Positions 1-8,470 of a DNA stretch of 39,546 nucleotides are shown one piece after another. Below the pieces are notes generated by a model. The model was not told the DNA's origin, did not search any database, and saw nothing but the letters and a program-made list of their open reading frames with translations. The stretch spans positions 1 through 39,546 of the IMG/VR virus record IMGVR_UViG_3300005526_000016, one strand, 5' to 3'. Numbering within the stretch: the stretch's first letter is position 1; every line of letters begins with the position of its first letter. This DNA is from a virus. The translations under genes and the position numbers were made by a program.

Positions 1-80
1 AATTCATGCACCCGCGCCGGCTTGATGACCATATTGTTCCATTGCCGGGCATAGACCGGCCATTTCAAGCCATAGCGCAT
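1..80 (-). CDS. Endolysin-like protein, N-terminus only
   Basis: A leftward gene starts with ATG at position 80 and runs off the left edge, so only 26 residues are visible, beginning MRYGLKWPVYARQWNNMVI. This start resembles a family of alphaproteobacterial phage lysozyme-like proteins that open with a similar YGLKWP...W..M.IKP segment; that is recalled family knowledge, not a search. The start has an AAGG ribosome-binding core about 10 nt upstream and lies 3 nt after the stop of the secreted 80-residue protein. Its place at the end of the late operon fits a lysis gene. The rest of the gene is needed to confirm a catalytic domain. Confidence 0.55.
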   Translation of the reverse strand, partial: MRYGLKWPVYARQWNNMVIKPARVHE

Positions 81-83
81 GAT

Positions 84-326
84 TCAGACGCCTTGTTGGA
101 TGAATGCACACTGCCCGTTAGGACCAATGGTGCAGACGTGGCAGAATTTATCCTGGCTGGGATAAACTACCGATCTGACAAAGTAATAATCGTGCCAGCG
201 CCATTTCCCGTCCGCTTGCTCAACAAGCTCCTCGCACGGAACCGGCTTGCAATGTTGCTCGGCGCAGCAGCTTTGCGGGTACCAGGAATGAATGACAATT
301 AAGAGAGATATGAAAAACGGTTTCAT
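84..326 (-). CDS. Small secreted Cys-rich protein
   Basis: The 80-residue product starts with a signal peptide (lysine, then a hydrophobic stretch to about residue 20, with possible cleavage near CCAEQ). The mature part carries several cysteines (CKPVPC, CHVC, C near the end), suggesting a disulphide-bonded periplasmic protein. Its ATG overlaps the stop of the preceding tail-spike gene as ATGA, and an endolysin-like gene follows. A role in lysis is inferred from position only; no spanin-like coiled coil is visible. The longer opposite-strand frame at 6-302 is taken as a shadow. Confidence 0.65.
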   Translation of the reverse strand: MKPFFISLLIVIHSWYPQSCCAEQHCKPVPCEELVEQADGKWRWHDYYFVRSVVYPSQDKFCHVCTIGPNGQCAFIQQGV

Positions 327-2446
327 GGCCCCGCCGCATCGGCGACCGGCTTGAGGATGGTTACCATCAGATTTTCGCCCGTTACGGTAAGATGAGTCCC
401 ATCGCTATAATAAGTTCCGTCGGCAGCGGCACCCGATCCAGGCGGGCCGAAATGAACGTTTGCGGCAAAATCTATGATCGCGGTGCCGTGTCCCCATGAT
501 GTTCTGACAATGTTGTTGAACGACAGCGCATTGTTAGTCCACGCCGGGTTCACAATGCCGGCATTACGATCAATAACCGTGCCGATGATGACCGAGAAAC
601 CAGCAGCTTGCAGCGGGTCAACGAACGATGATGCAACCGCCGCGGCTTCTGTCGGGCCGGTGACAGTGCTGAGGTCATTGGTACCGATGAGGACGGAAAG
701 AACGAAGTGGCGATTGGTCCGCCGGCTGGCCGGCGGTATTGAGGCGGTCCAGATCGGCAAATTAGTAGCAGCGATCGTTGCTATTCCTACGCCGCCAATC
801 GCTATGTTCTGGCCGAATACCGACTGCGAAGCCGTGGGCCCGTATTTAGCCGGATAGCCGTTGCTGATGCCGCTGGTGATCGAATCTCCATCGGCAAAGT
901 AGTAGTATGGATGCATTGTATATGTGAACAAGCTCGAAAAATGCACTTTCCAAATATCGAGCACATTGTATAACTGTGCGTTGCTTAAAGCACTCGGCCA
1001 GATCGCCAAAGCTGCTAGTTTGTCACCACTGTTTGCGCCGGTCCCGCCATCAAGAAAACCCACAAATAGATTCGCAATTGCTTGGGACAGTGCCGGATTG
1101 GCTGAGCTAGTGCGGCAACGAACGTCATCAAAAAATAGATCGACCGTGGTGGCATCATATCGTACCGTGATTGCATGCGCACCGATGCCAACGGCATGGT
1201 TCCAGAGCCCTGCTTGCGCGTCAATAAGAGGATCAGTAGCGGCAAAATTAAAGATAAACTTCTCGCCGGCCGCAACCGTCGAAGTGTAGAACACAAAGTC
1301 CAAAAAATGATTTAATTCCTCTAGGATGCTCCTAAGTGAGGCTCCGGTTGCAGTTCTGTTCACAAGTGCGGAAATCGTAAAGGAAGTAAGCGTCTGCGGC
1401 GTGAGAAATTGTAAAAATGCCAGTGTGCTGCCGGAATTGGCGGTAAAGTCCACGTATCCGCCGCTGGTTGTCGGCAGGTTGCTGACCGCTGACCCGCCCA
1501 AGTACATATGACCGGCCAACAGTTCGGGACCGAGATCGCTGCTTCCCTGGAACATCTCAAAATCGCAAACGGCAAGCACGGCGTTAGCGCCCGCATTATC
1601 GACTATAGCTATGCTGCCGGTAACCGGTGCGCCGGCTGTCCAGGTATAAGTAAATCTCTGCCATGCCGAAGTTGCGGTTTTTGCCGCGCTGCTGGTGCCA
1701 TCCGGGGCTTTGATTTTGAATGTTTGATCGGAACCTGTTGCTCTTTTTACGTTGACACCCAGCGTATAGGTACCTGCGGGCCAAGTAATGCCCGCGCCGC
1801 CTAAAATCGGATCTTCATATTGAAGCGCAAATGGACCAGTACAGGTTGCCGTACTTGCTTGGGTGAGACCATCAGGGCCGACGACATTATTATCGACAAC
1901 TACGACACTTATAGATCGCCAAAAACCGCCGACAGCAACAGAAAATACCCGTCTCGGCGCGCGCATGAGATTTTTGGGCACCGCGACGGCCGATAGCAAA
2001 TTAGGAATGACAGGATTGCCGCCGGTCGTGATGGCCTGATCGGCGTACCAAATGCCGAGCGCACCCGCCGGAAGCTGAATAACCGTCAGCGTAATCGGAA
2101 TTACAATCGGCGTTTGACTAAATGAATTATTTGTAAAGCTGATGCTGTCGGTATAAACGCCCGCTACCAAGGCATTGGTTGAAGTATTCGGCGTGAACGT
2201 AATTGCTGTCGGCGTCGTTGTTACCGAGCCGCCTGATGACGATGGCGTCAGCCATACCGGACAACCAACGCTATAACTAATGCTGCCGAATTGTGTACTT
2301 AAACTATAGACGAACGATGAAGGCGTAAACGGGCCGCCGGTTTGGCCACCCATCACAGCACTCGTCAACGGCGAAACAATCAGTTGCGCCCCAATGACCG
2401 GGGTAGGCAAAGGAGTGACGTTCTTAACTCGCAGCGCAAAGTCCAT
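323..2446 (-). CDS. Tail spike with SGNH/GDSL esterase domain
   Basis: This 707-residue protein is modular. The N-terminal quarter contains an Ig/BACON-like beta segment (about residues 20-125). The middle resembles a carbohydrate-binding module followed by a LamG-like beta-sandwich (about 320-500). The C-terminus is an SGNH hydrolase with all the family blocks: GDS at about 520-522 (nucleophile Ser), GTND at 588-591 and DGTH at 682-685 (Asp/His of the triad). SGNH enzymes deacylate polysaccharides, so this is probably a receptor- or capsule-modifying spike. I chose the ATG at 2446 because it forms TAATG with the upstream gene and has GGAG about 10 nt upstream; an in-frame start at 2467 has no ribosome-binding site. 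Confidence 0.8.
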   Translation of the reverse strand: MDFALRVKNVTPLPTPVIGAQLIVSPLTSAVMGGQTGGPFTPSSFVYSLSTQFGSISYSVGCPVWLTPSSSGGSVTTTPTAITFTPNTSTNALVAGVYTDSISFTNNSFSQTPIVIPITLTVIQLPAGALGIWYADQAITTGGNPVIPNLLSAVAVPKNLMRAPRRVFSVAVGGFWRSISVVVVDNNVVGPDGLTQASTATCTGPFALQYEDPILGGAGITWPAGTYTLGVNVKRATGSDQTFKIKAPDGTSSAAKTATSAWQRFTYTWTAGAPVTGSIAIVDNAGANAVLAVCDFEMFQGSSDLGPELLAGHMYLGGSAVSNLPTTSGGYVDFTANSGSTLAFLQFLTPQTLTSFTISALVNRTATGASLRSILEELNHFLDFVFYTSTVAAGEKFIFNFAATDPLIDAQAGLWNHAVGIGAHAITVRYDATTVDLFFDDVRCRTSSANPALSQAIANLFVGFLDGGTGANSGDKLAALAIWPSALSNAQLYNVLDIWKVHFSSLFTYTMHPYYYFADGDSITSGISNGYPAKYGPTASQSVFGQNIAIGGVGIATIAATNLPIWTASIPPASRRTNRHFVLSVLIGTNDLSTVTGPTEAAAVASSFVDPLQAAGFSVIIGTVIDRNAGIVNPAWTNNALSFNNIVRTSWGHGTAIIDFAANVHFGPPGSGAAADGTYYSDGTHLTVTGENLMVTILKPVADAAGP

Positions 2447-3120
2447 TAGAGCGACACTCCACCCCATAAAACTGGCAATCTGCCAATGAACAATTGCGTC
2501 GTATGAATACTGTCGGTCATGGTCATGCAGGCGCCATAGGTACCGCTGCGCAGAGTGCGAAAGGTTCTCTCTGGAATGTAGATTTGCAACGTGCCAGGTG
2601 AGGTTACCTTGATCTCGCCGTTAGAGAGCGATGCTTGCAGGATCGGTGCCTGCTCCGCCACTCCAAAGTCATACCAGGAAATATAGCCAAGCCCTGGTTG
2701 CCAATTCGGCGGCATCTTGCGAATTTCAAATTGATAGGTGAACCCGATCTGACAAACGAGCGCGCCATTTTGCTTATTATAACTCGTCACATAGCCGACC
2801 GCGGTATTTGAGGCAGTGGCAGCATCGGCAATCGTTATTGCCTGACCGGCAGTTATTGCAAGGCCGGGCGCCACGACAAGCGAAAGCGCAGAAAGCTCGC
2901 CTCCCTTCGGATAAACCGGAATGGTAATCGTCGTGCTCGATGTTGTTGCGATACTTCCGACGTTGACTAGCCATGCCGATGACGTGAAGTTTACGGAGCC
3001 GGCGACGACTGTTCCATCAAGCCCAATGAGCGTGAAGGTATCATCATCATAAACCTTGAAGGTCGCGATGAAATCTTCACGACTGCTGACCTGATCGAAA
3101 TACACAGGAGTTTTATACAT
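2446..3120 (-). CDS. Probable tail/baseplate structural protein
   Basis: The 224-residue product has no recognised domain. It is rich in beta-prone Thr, Ser, Val and Gly stretches and sits between the collar-like protein and the esterase spike, which suggests a virion part such as a spike adaptor. Its stop overlaps the next start as TAATG, so the two are probably translated as a pair. A GAGG core lies about 12 nt upstream of the ATG. Function is inferred from context only. Confidence 0.6.
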   Translation of the reverse strand: MYKTPVYFDQVSSREDFIATFKVYDDDTFTLIGLDGTVVAGSVNFTSSAWLVNVGSIATTSSTTITIPVYPKGGELSALSLVVAPGLAITAGQAITIADAATASNTAVGYVTSYNKQNGALVCQIGFTYQFEIRKMPPNWQPGLGYISWYDFGVAEQAPILQASLSNGEIKVTSPGTLQIYIPERTFRTLRSGTYGACMTMTDSIHTTQLFIGRLPVLWGGVSL

Positions 3121-3177
3121 CGTGCTTTCTTACCTCAACATTGCTGGAACAAGCACAAAATAAACGTCCGCGCGGTT

Positions 3178-4209
3178 CTACAATTTCATATAGAAAGTCC
3201 CCAACATAAATGGCGAAAGAACACTAAAGGCAGTTTGTCCAACATTGCCATTGATCGAAGCAGTCGAGCCGGAGATTGCAGGCGCGGACGCTGTAATGTT
3301 AGTTGTGGAAACCCCTGTAGTAGAAGCAGCGGTAGTAATAACGGTCGTTGGTGCCGAACCCGTTCCAAAAGTTGCTGTGATAGTTGGCGCACTTGCTGCC
3401 AACGTTCCGGCCCCCAATGTGACATTGGGCAAATTAGGTTGCGTGAGCGTTGTAGTAGCGCCGCCGCCTACCGCTTGCGGTGTTGTTGCACTACCGGTTA
3501 GAAACAGCCCACCCGCAAGCCGGCTGGCTGTACCAGTGCCCATATCATCCAGGCCGAGCGGCGCGCGCCCTCGCCAGTCCAAGAGCGTGATGGCCTTGTT
3601 GGCGTTGAAATCCGCCAAGCCACTGACGCCGCGACCTGTCGCAACGGGACAATTGGTGTCAGAGCAATTATTCCACAAATAGACATACAGGCTTTGAGTA
3701 TCGGCGGCGGCGCGTTGCGTGGCCCCGGACGCTGCCGATCCGACCGTGGTTCCATTGAGCTTGACCCAGCCGACCAGCGTTTCCGAGGTCGGGCGGAATT
3801 TGACATCACCGGACGTTGCGATCGTCGTTGCGTCGACGGTACCACCCCCGCCACCCCCGCCGCCGGACGGCCCAATAACCAGCATATTCGGATAGTCGAA
3901 TTGGACCAAGCCATTGGCGTCCGTCAGGCGGGCATGGATTGAGCCGTCCGCGAGGTAGAACATAGGCAGGCGGCCATTGGCATCGCATACCACCGGCCAC
4001 GGCAAGGGCTGAGTGAGGGCAGTATCCTGGAACGCTATCTGTGGAGTGGCGACCGTCCCGGTGACGAACAGGGAAAGCAGGCAGCCGGCGAGTGGCACGC
4101 CATTGGCGTTGACCTGTTGCGCCAGAGCCACAGGTATGGAGCCGGCTGCAAATGCAGGCTGTGCGAAAGCCAAAAATGTGGCTATAATCGCGCTTGGGAG
4201 GCTTCTCAT
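3178..4209 (-). CDS. Collar-like tail protein with signal peptide
   Basis: From the ATG at 4209 the protein has 343 residues. It opens with a clear Sec signal peptide (MRSLPSAIIATFLAFAQPAF, cut near AFA-AG). A conserved phage tail segment follows (SIPVALAQQ...GVPLAGCLL...FYLADGS..ARLTDANG), then a poly-Gly hinge of nine residues. The C-terminal half resembles a tail-collar fold (GWVKLNG, WRGRAPLGLDDMG) and ends in Thr/Ala-rich repeats. Frames extending to 4236 or 4290 lack a ribosome-binding site and would bury the signal peptide. The start codon shares the palindrome CATG (4207-4210) with the start of a divergent membrane-protein gene. Confidence 0.7.
   Translation of the reverse strand: MRSLPSAIIATFLAFAQPAFAAGSIPVALAQQVNANGVPLAGCLLSLFVTGTVATPQIAFQDTALTQPLPWPVVCDANGRLPMFYLADGSIHARLTDANGLVQFDYPNMLVIGPSGGGGGGGGTVDATTIATSGDVKFRPTSETLVGWVKLNGTTVGSAASGATQRAAADTQSLYVYLWNNCSDTNCPVATGRGVSGLADFNANKAITLLDWRGRAPLGLDDMGTGTASRLAGGLFLTGSATTPQAVGGGATTTLTQPNLPNVTLGAGTLAASAPTITATFGTGSAPTTVITTAASTTGVSTTNITASAPAISGSTASINGNVGQTAFSVLSPFMLGTFYMKL
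4183..4188 (+). promoter_or_regulatory. Candidate -10 box for the divergent membrane protein
   Basis: A perfect TATAAT hexamer lies 20 nt before the ATG at 4208, on the strand opposite to the late operon. No good -35 box is visible at 16-18 nt; the best match is about three of six bases. It is followed by GGGAGG and an ATG, which is why it is listed. Confidence 0.4.
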
Positions 4210-4438
4210 GCGTGATATCTTTTGGTTTGTTGTCATCTCATATTTTGCTCTAGGAATGGCCCTTTGGGCCGTAGTTTGGTTCCTGAGCATGAAGAACTGG
4301 CTGCGCTGGGCGCTGCTCTATTTGCTATTGGCAGGAATCTGGATGCTCGTAGAGTATCCCTATGGATTATTGTTGTTCTTGCTCTGCGGCGCTTTTCACT
4401 GGACCACTCTGAATAGAGCGCAGCAGGCTGTCAGGTGA
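4208..4438 (+). CDS. Small three-TM membrane protein, antisense to late operon
   Basis: This 76-residue protein is strongly hydrophobic, with predicted membrane segments at about residues 5-27, 31-48 and 51-64. The start has an excellent ribosome-binding site (GGGAGG, about 6 nt spacing) and a TATAAT hexamer 20 nt upstream. It fills a 157-nt gap (4210-4366) that would otherwise be the largest untranslated stretch on the leftward strand. Its last 72 nt run antisense to the end of the 472-residue ejection-type gene. Size and topology would suit a holin or a small exclusion protein, but no family is recognised. It is the only convincing rightward gene left of 31 kb. Confidence 0.6.
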   Translation: MRDIFWFVVISYFALGMALWAVVWFLSMKNWLRWALLYLLLAGIWMLVEYPYGLLLFLLCGAFHWTTLNRAQQAVR

Positions 4439-5785
4439 TACCGTTATTCCGATATCTTTTAAGTTATTCGACAGATTACGCGAGGCAATCGAAAGCCTTG
4501 CAAAATTGCGCGGAATTGGCGCAATCTGAAATGATTGATGCGAGGTGTTCCAAGCTTGTAGAGCGTTTTTGCTTCCCTGTGCTAATGGAGAACGAGAGCG
4601 TATCATTTCATCAAGTCTAGAAATCTGCTTGTTGGTTAAATAAGATGCCAGCTTTTCAGACGGCTTACTGACAAATGAACCTATAACTGGAACGGCACTG
4701 GCCATGCCACCAATCTTCTGCGGAATTTTGCCAGATTGGACAACCGAGCGCATTTGATCCAGTTCATCTTCTGAAAATCCACGGCTTAACTTTGGACTTC
4801 GTACAATCGCCGTAAACCTGTTTTTAATATATTGTTGTGGGTCTTTCGCTAATTCGGCATCAGAAAGAACCTTGTTGAACTGTTCAGACCGCTTGCCGGC
4901 TGCATAATTGCCTCTTGCCTCTGCAAATTTAGATGCTGCCGCTTCTGGGGAGCCCCACAATACAGCATTTCCGGGTAGCGTCTCCAGCATCTTATCCAAG
5001 CTCTCTATTGCCATACTTGCGGCTTTGCGTTCTTCTCCATTAGAGCTTCGCGCGGCATGTCCTAAAGATTTTCGCAAGCTGTTTAGATTGTCTCCGGTTA
5101 TCGCTACCGTTCCAGCAGGCGCACTCTCAAGGCGCGAAAGTCTTTGAAAGGTCAGCGGTGAGCCGATATCATCCAATCCTTCAGCTGTAAGTTCTCCTTT
5201 GAGCTTATACGCCCAATCCCGAACCGCTGTCGGTTTTACGTCTAATGCTTTTACTTCTGGACTTTTATAGGCGGCGCTTGATGCTTCAAACAATTTCTCG
5301 GATGCTGGAGCTTCCTTGGCGATACCTGCAGCCTTCGCAGGCAATGGAATTCGCTTCGGAATAGGCAACATCATCCCGGCAGCAAATTCGCTGTATTCTT
5401 TGGGAATTCCTGTTGTTTCCTGCAATGGTTGACCAACAACAGTGCGCAATGCAGCATTCACAGGGGAAAACACATAGTTAGCCCCGCCGAGCGCAATATC
5501 CTTTGCCGCCTTGAGCGGCTTCATCTTCATGCCCTTGCTGGCTTCCTCAATGCCAATATCGAGCTGGCCACCAGATTCCTTTTGCGCTTCGCGATAATTG
5601 GCCAAATAGCCAGGAAACTTTGGTGGAGGAGGTGGCTTCTGTGGCTCGGCCTTAACCGGCTGATCTGAGAAACCTGCCGCTGACCATGGATCGCTCGCAA
5701 TGGCAGGCTGCGCCGTCATTGTAGGCGGCGCAGATGGTGAGGCATCGCCAAAACCGGCGGCTGTCCATGGATCGGTATCGGTCAT
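4367..5785 (-). CDS. Probable internal virion / DNA ejection protein
   Basis: The 472-residue product has no certain family match. The N-terminus carries two copies of a short motif, DPWTAAGFGD (residues 5-14) and DPWSAAGFSD (32-41), followed by a proline run and a long Ala/Lys-rich, mostly helical body with an amphipathic segment (SPVNAALRTVVG, AAGMMLPIPKR). Such proteins lie after the tail hub genes in podoviruses and are often ejected with DNA. It overlaps the upstream gene as TAATG. The end of the gene overlaps a rightward membrane-protein gene by 72 nt. Confidence 0.6.
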   Translation of the reverse strand: MTDTDPWTAAGFGDASPSAPPTMTAQPAIASDPWSAAGFSDQPVKAEPQKPPPPPKFPGYLANYREAQKESGGQLDIGIEEASKGMKMKPLKAAKDIALGGANYVFSPVNAALRTVVGQPLQETTGIPKEYSEFAAGMMLPIPKRIPLPAKAAGIAKEAPASEKLFEASSAAYKSPEVKALDVKPTAVRDWAYKLKGELTAEGLDDIGSPLTFQRLSRLESAPAGTVAITGDNLNSLRKSLGHAARSSNGEERKAASMAIESLDKMLETLPGNAVLWGSPEAAASKFAEARGNYAAGKRSEQFNKVLSDAELAKDPQQYIKNRFTAIVRSPKLSRGFSEDELDQMRSVVQSGKIPQKIGGMASAVPVIGSFVSKPSEKLASYLTNKQISRLDEMIRSRSPLAQGSKNALQAWNTSHQSFQIAPIPRNFARLSIASRNLSNNLKDIGITVSPDSLLRSIQSGPVKSAAEQEQQ

Positions 5786-7257
5786 TATTGCTGCCAGTGC
5801 TTATAAACCGTGACCTGCAAAGGACTGCTTTTTGGCAACATGACCGAATCGCCCTTCTTGAGACCAACACCCTTGCCCCATTCATTCAGTTTTGCTGGGT
5901 CTGCTGGTATTCCTTTCTCATTGAGAAGTTCTGGCGGAATAGTAGGCGCCATTAGCATCCTCGGATTGCTGCGTTCCTCCTTGGTAAACACTGGATGCTT
6001 GTCCAAATAATCCGCCACATGCTTATCCCATCCCTTATCAAGATAACCATGTTCGGCTCGATATTTTTGAGCCTCTTGCGCAAGAGCAATCTTAAACTCG
6101 CCCATGCGATCTGAGACATTCACAAGATATCGGTTGCCGCCGAGCGTGGTGCCAAGCGATGGCGATGCTTTGGTCACTTGATCTACTTGGCTTGAGAAAA
6201 TGCGGCTGCTGGTTTGGCCCGCTTCTCCTAGTTCAATGCGCTGATTGTTGATTTGCGCAAGCACACTGGAAGCCGTCACCTTCTGCAAGGCTTCCTGCAA
6301 TGCAGCGGCATTTTCCATTCCAACCAAATCTTTCGCTCTATTGACAACCAAGGTCCAATCGCCGCCAATACCGCTGCGCATTCCCGGCGTGCTGAGAATT
6401 GTTCTAGCCAGATCATTATATGGTTTTTGACTTTCCATATATGTTCCAGCGCCTCCCTGGTAAGCAACATTCAGTTTTTCACCTCGATCAATTTGAGTCT
6501 TGTCAAGAAGTTCCTGCCGCTTGCGCTCCATTGCAGTAGGACCATGCTCGGCAATCTGCTCGCGCATCTTGGCTGCACGAGCGGCAAATTGCGCTGATTT
6601 TTCCTTATCCCCACCACCGGCACCTTTTCCAAAACGTCTCTCTGCTATACTGGCACGATCAGCATAAAACTGTGCAGCTCTATCTAGATTCTTTGCCGCT
6701 TTGTCTGATACATTAGGCGGCAATGTCGAAGGTGTAGGCGGAGGCGGTTCCGCTTGTGCCATCTGAGTTGGCGTTGCCGCCGCTCCCGCCGCATTGATCT
6801 CTGGAGCTATATTGCGACCAGCATTCGGCCCACTGTCGGGTACCGCGCTGATCATGCCTTCGGTAGCCTGCTGTACCGGCATTCCATATGGTGTAACTTC
6901 TACAGGTTGACGGCGCTGTGGCTGTTGTGTCTGCGGCTGGTCTTCCTCAAAGTTCGGCGGAGGCCGCATATAGGCTTCATCAAGACGCTGCCCCTGAACT
7001 AAGGGAATGGCCTTCACGGCACCTTCAATTCCACCAGTACGCGCCATTTCCTGAGCAATGGCCCTGATGCCTTCTGACGTGTTCGGATCAGGCATTCCAT
7101 TCTTGAAAGCATTAAGCTGCTGCAATTGCTTATTTTGCACCTGCCCTTTGAAATACTGGTTTCCAAGATCACCAATATTAGAAAAATCCACCAACGGCGC
7201 GGCATAGCTTGGCGCCTCCGGTGCGCGCGGCATTACCACATTGTCCCAAGCGGGCAA
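5785..7257 (-). CDS. Probable internal virion / ejection protein, TTG start
   Basis: This protein of 490 residues has a Pro/Gln-rich linker (about residues 98-180), a helical region with charged heptads (about 185-270) and a C-terminal domain ending in a beta-like segment (GDSVMLPKSSPLQVTVYKHW). No enzyme motif is visible. The start is TTG: AGGAGA lies 8 nt upstream, and the TTG follows the preceding stop by one base. The in-frame ATG at codon 9 has no comparable site. Its placement between the DNA-transfer-like gene and the 472-residue gene suggests a shared role as ejection proteins. Confidence 0.6.
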   Translation of the reverse strand: MPAWDNVVMPRAPEAPSYAAPLVDFSNIGDLGNQYFKGQVQNKQLQQLNAFKNGMPDPNTSEGIRAIAQEMARTGGIEGAVKAIPLVQGQRLDEAYMRPPPNFEEDQPQTQQPQRRQPVEVTPYGMPVQQATEGMISAVPDSGPNAGRNIAPEINAAGAAATPTQMAQAEPPPPTPSTLPPNVSDKAAKNLDRAAQFYADRASIAERRFGKGAGGGDKEKSAQFAARAAKMREQIAEHGPTAMERKRQELLDKTQIDRGEKLNVAYQGGAGTYMESQKPYNDLARTILSTPGMRSGIGGDWTLVVNRAKDLVGMENAAALQEALQKVTASSVLAQINNQRIELGEAGQTSSRIFSSQVDQVTKASPSLGTTLGGNRYLVNVSDRMGEFKIALAQEAQKYRAEHGYLDKGWDKHVADYLDKHPVFTKEERSNPRMLMAPTIPPELLNEKGIPADPAKLNEWGKGVGLKKGDSVMLPKSSPLQVTVYKHWQQ

Positions 7258-7258
7258 G

Positions 7259-7516
7259 TCAATCTCTCCTGATGCGCTTCATTTGCGCTTTGTACGGCCG
7301 TCGAAAACAATCAACCAAATCACTTATGAACTTTTCAGATGGCATTCTTCTGGCTTTTCCCTTGATAATTATGCCATGCCGCCATTTACCAAGTTGAAAC
7401 CCGACACCAATAAATTCCCCATTCCAGCACGATCGAGGAAAGCATTTCAGTCCTGGAAGCTTTCTCTGCGCAAGAGCGCAAATCTTGTTGGAAACAACAT
7501 GATTGACCACACGCAT
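7259..7516 (-). CDS. Small basic protein of unknown function
   Basis: The 85-residue product is Lys/Arg-rich, with a possible beta core (EFIGVGFQLGKWRHGIII) and a basic C-terminal helix. I recognise no family. The ATG at 7516 is chosen because AGGTGG lies about 7 nt upstream and overlaps the stop of the preceding gene; the longer frame to 7594 has no such signal. It sits inside the ejection-protein group. Its composition is less Ala/Gly-rich than its neighbours. Confidence 0.5.
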   Translation of the reverse strand: MRVVNHVVSNKICALAQRKLPGLKCFPRSCWNGEFIGVGFQLGKWRHGIIIKGKARRMPSEKFISDLVDCFRRPYKAQMKRIRRD

Positions 7517-7526
7517 GTTTATCCAC

Positions 7527-8270
7527 CTAAGCGGCAGCCGCAAAAATATTGTCGAACAGGCCGGAGGCCAGATTGCCGCCGATCGTCCCACCACCGGCGC
7601 CGCCGCCGCTCACGCCGAGCTTGGCGGTATTGCCGAGCAAACCCCACAGATTGTTGCCAGCCGTCAAGGGCGCGAGGTCGGCCGACGCCTGCGCATTGCC
7701 CATGCCAACATTGGTGCCATAATCCAGGCCGGCTCGCGCGGTGCCAAGCGTGCCGAGCTGGCCGGCTTCCTGACCAGCCAAGCCGCCGATCTGGCCTGCT
7801 GCATTTCCGCGCGCTCCAAGATAGGGCAAAAGGTTCTGCACGGCGTTCTGATAAGTTTGGCTCGCAAGCCCGCTGCCGTAGTCCGTGAGAGCTTTAAGTG
7901 TATTGCCGGATAGCCCGCCAGGCCCGGTGCCAAAGCCCTGTGCTGCGCTCTGGCGTAACGTATTCTGCAAGCCCTGATCGCGTGTGAATTGATATCCCGG
8001 CGTTTGCTCCAAGGTGGATTGCATGTCCGCCGGATTGCCGCTGAGGCCAAGCAGTTTTGCAAGCTGATCGGTGCCTTGCGTGGCGCCGCCATAGGTTGCC
8101 TGTAATGGCTGCAAACCGGCAGCATAGGTACCTGTGACATCGCCGCGGGCTTGACTGAGATCAGCGCCGCCTTGTGCTTGCGCTTGCCGCAAGGCTGCTT
8201 GTTGATCGCTAGACGCCTGCTGCTGCGCGCCGGTACCGAATGGAGCCAAAAGACTGTCAAATAATCCCAT
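7527..8270 (-). CDS. DNA transfer (ejection) protein
   Basis: This 247-residue Ala/Gly/Gln-rich protein matches the pattern of podoviral DNA-transfer proteins: an N-terminal Gln/Ala helical region (AAQQQASSDQQAALRQAQAQ) followed by the characteristic TPGYQFTRDQGLQNTLRQSA segment and SGNTLKALTDYGSG. Family members are packaged and ejected with the genome. Codon 1 at 8273 is GTG and codon 2 is ATG at 8270; the latter has AAAGG about 9 nt upstream and is preferred. The gene begins 11 nt after a remnant HNH gene. Confidence 0.75.
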   Translation of the reverse strand: MGLFDSLLAPFGTGAQQQASSDQQAALRQAQAQGGADLSQARGDVTGTYAAGLQPLQATYGGATQGTDQLAKLLGLSGNPADMQSTLEQTPGYQFTRDQGLQNTLRQSAAQGFGTGPGGLSGNTLKALTDYGSGLASQTYQNAVQNLLPYLGARGNAAGQIGGLAGQEAGQLGTLGTARAGLDYGTNVGMGNAQASADLAPLTAGNNLWGLLGNTAKLGVSGGGAGGGTIGGNLASGLFDNIFAAAA

Positions 8271-8281
8271 CACACGAGCCT

Positions 8282-8470
8282 TTATTTTGTGCGAGCAAAT
8301 TCGCCATGGAGTTCTCGCGCAACCAATTCCCTAGCTGCACTCGCCTGCTCTGCGGTAGCAAAACACCCAATATGCCGCTCTACACGCAACTTCCAAATCA
8401 GAACGCCTGTTTTGTCTTCATAAGACAAAATTCTGTGCAATTCTGTTTGTGATGGTAGTTGTCTCAACAT
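8282..8470 (-). pseudogene. HNH-AP2 endonuclease remnant
   Basis: The 62-residue frame joins the extreme N-terminus of an HNH-AP2 homing endonuclease (LSYEDKTGVLIWK) directly to its extreme C-terminus (CFATAEQASAARELVARELHGEFAR). The intact relative at 10427-10939 has corresponding ends (FNYDPETGIF and GYYDRLEEAHNAYSNAAQKF, then GEFARV) with the HNH core and most of the AP2 fold between. Here the catalytic DH, Asn and His residues are all missing, while the frame is kept. It starts TGATG after the 80-residue gene. It is either a decayed nuclease or a short AP2-tail peptide that is still made. Confidence 0.65.

Noticed and set aside
6-302. 98-codon plus-strand frame at the left edge.
   Set aside because: It runs across two leftward genes with a signal peptide and ATGA coupling; no ribosome-binding site.
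3245-3682. 145-codon plus-strand frame.
   Set aside because: Antisense of the Thr/Ala repeats in the collar-like protein; low-complexity Val/Pro shadow.
7241-7888. 215-codon plus-strand frame, very Arg-rich.
   Set aside because: Antisense of the DNA-transfer protein and its neighbour; Arg runs come from Ala/Gly codons read on the other strand.
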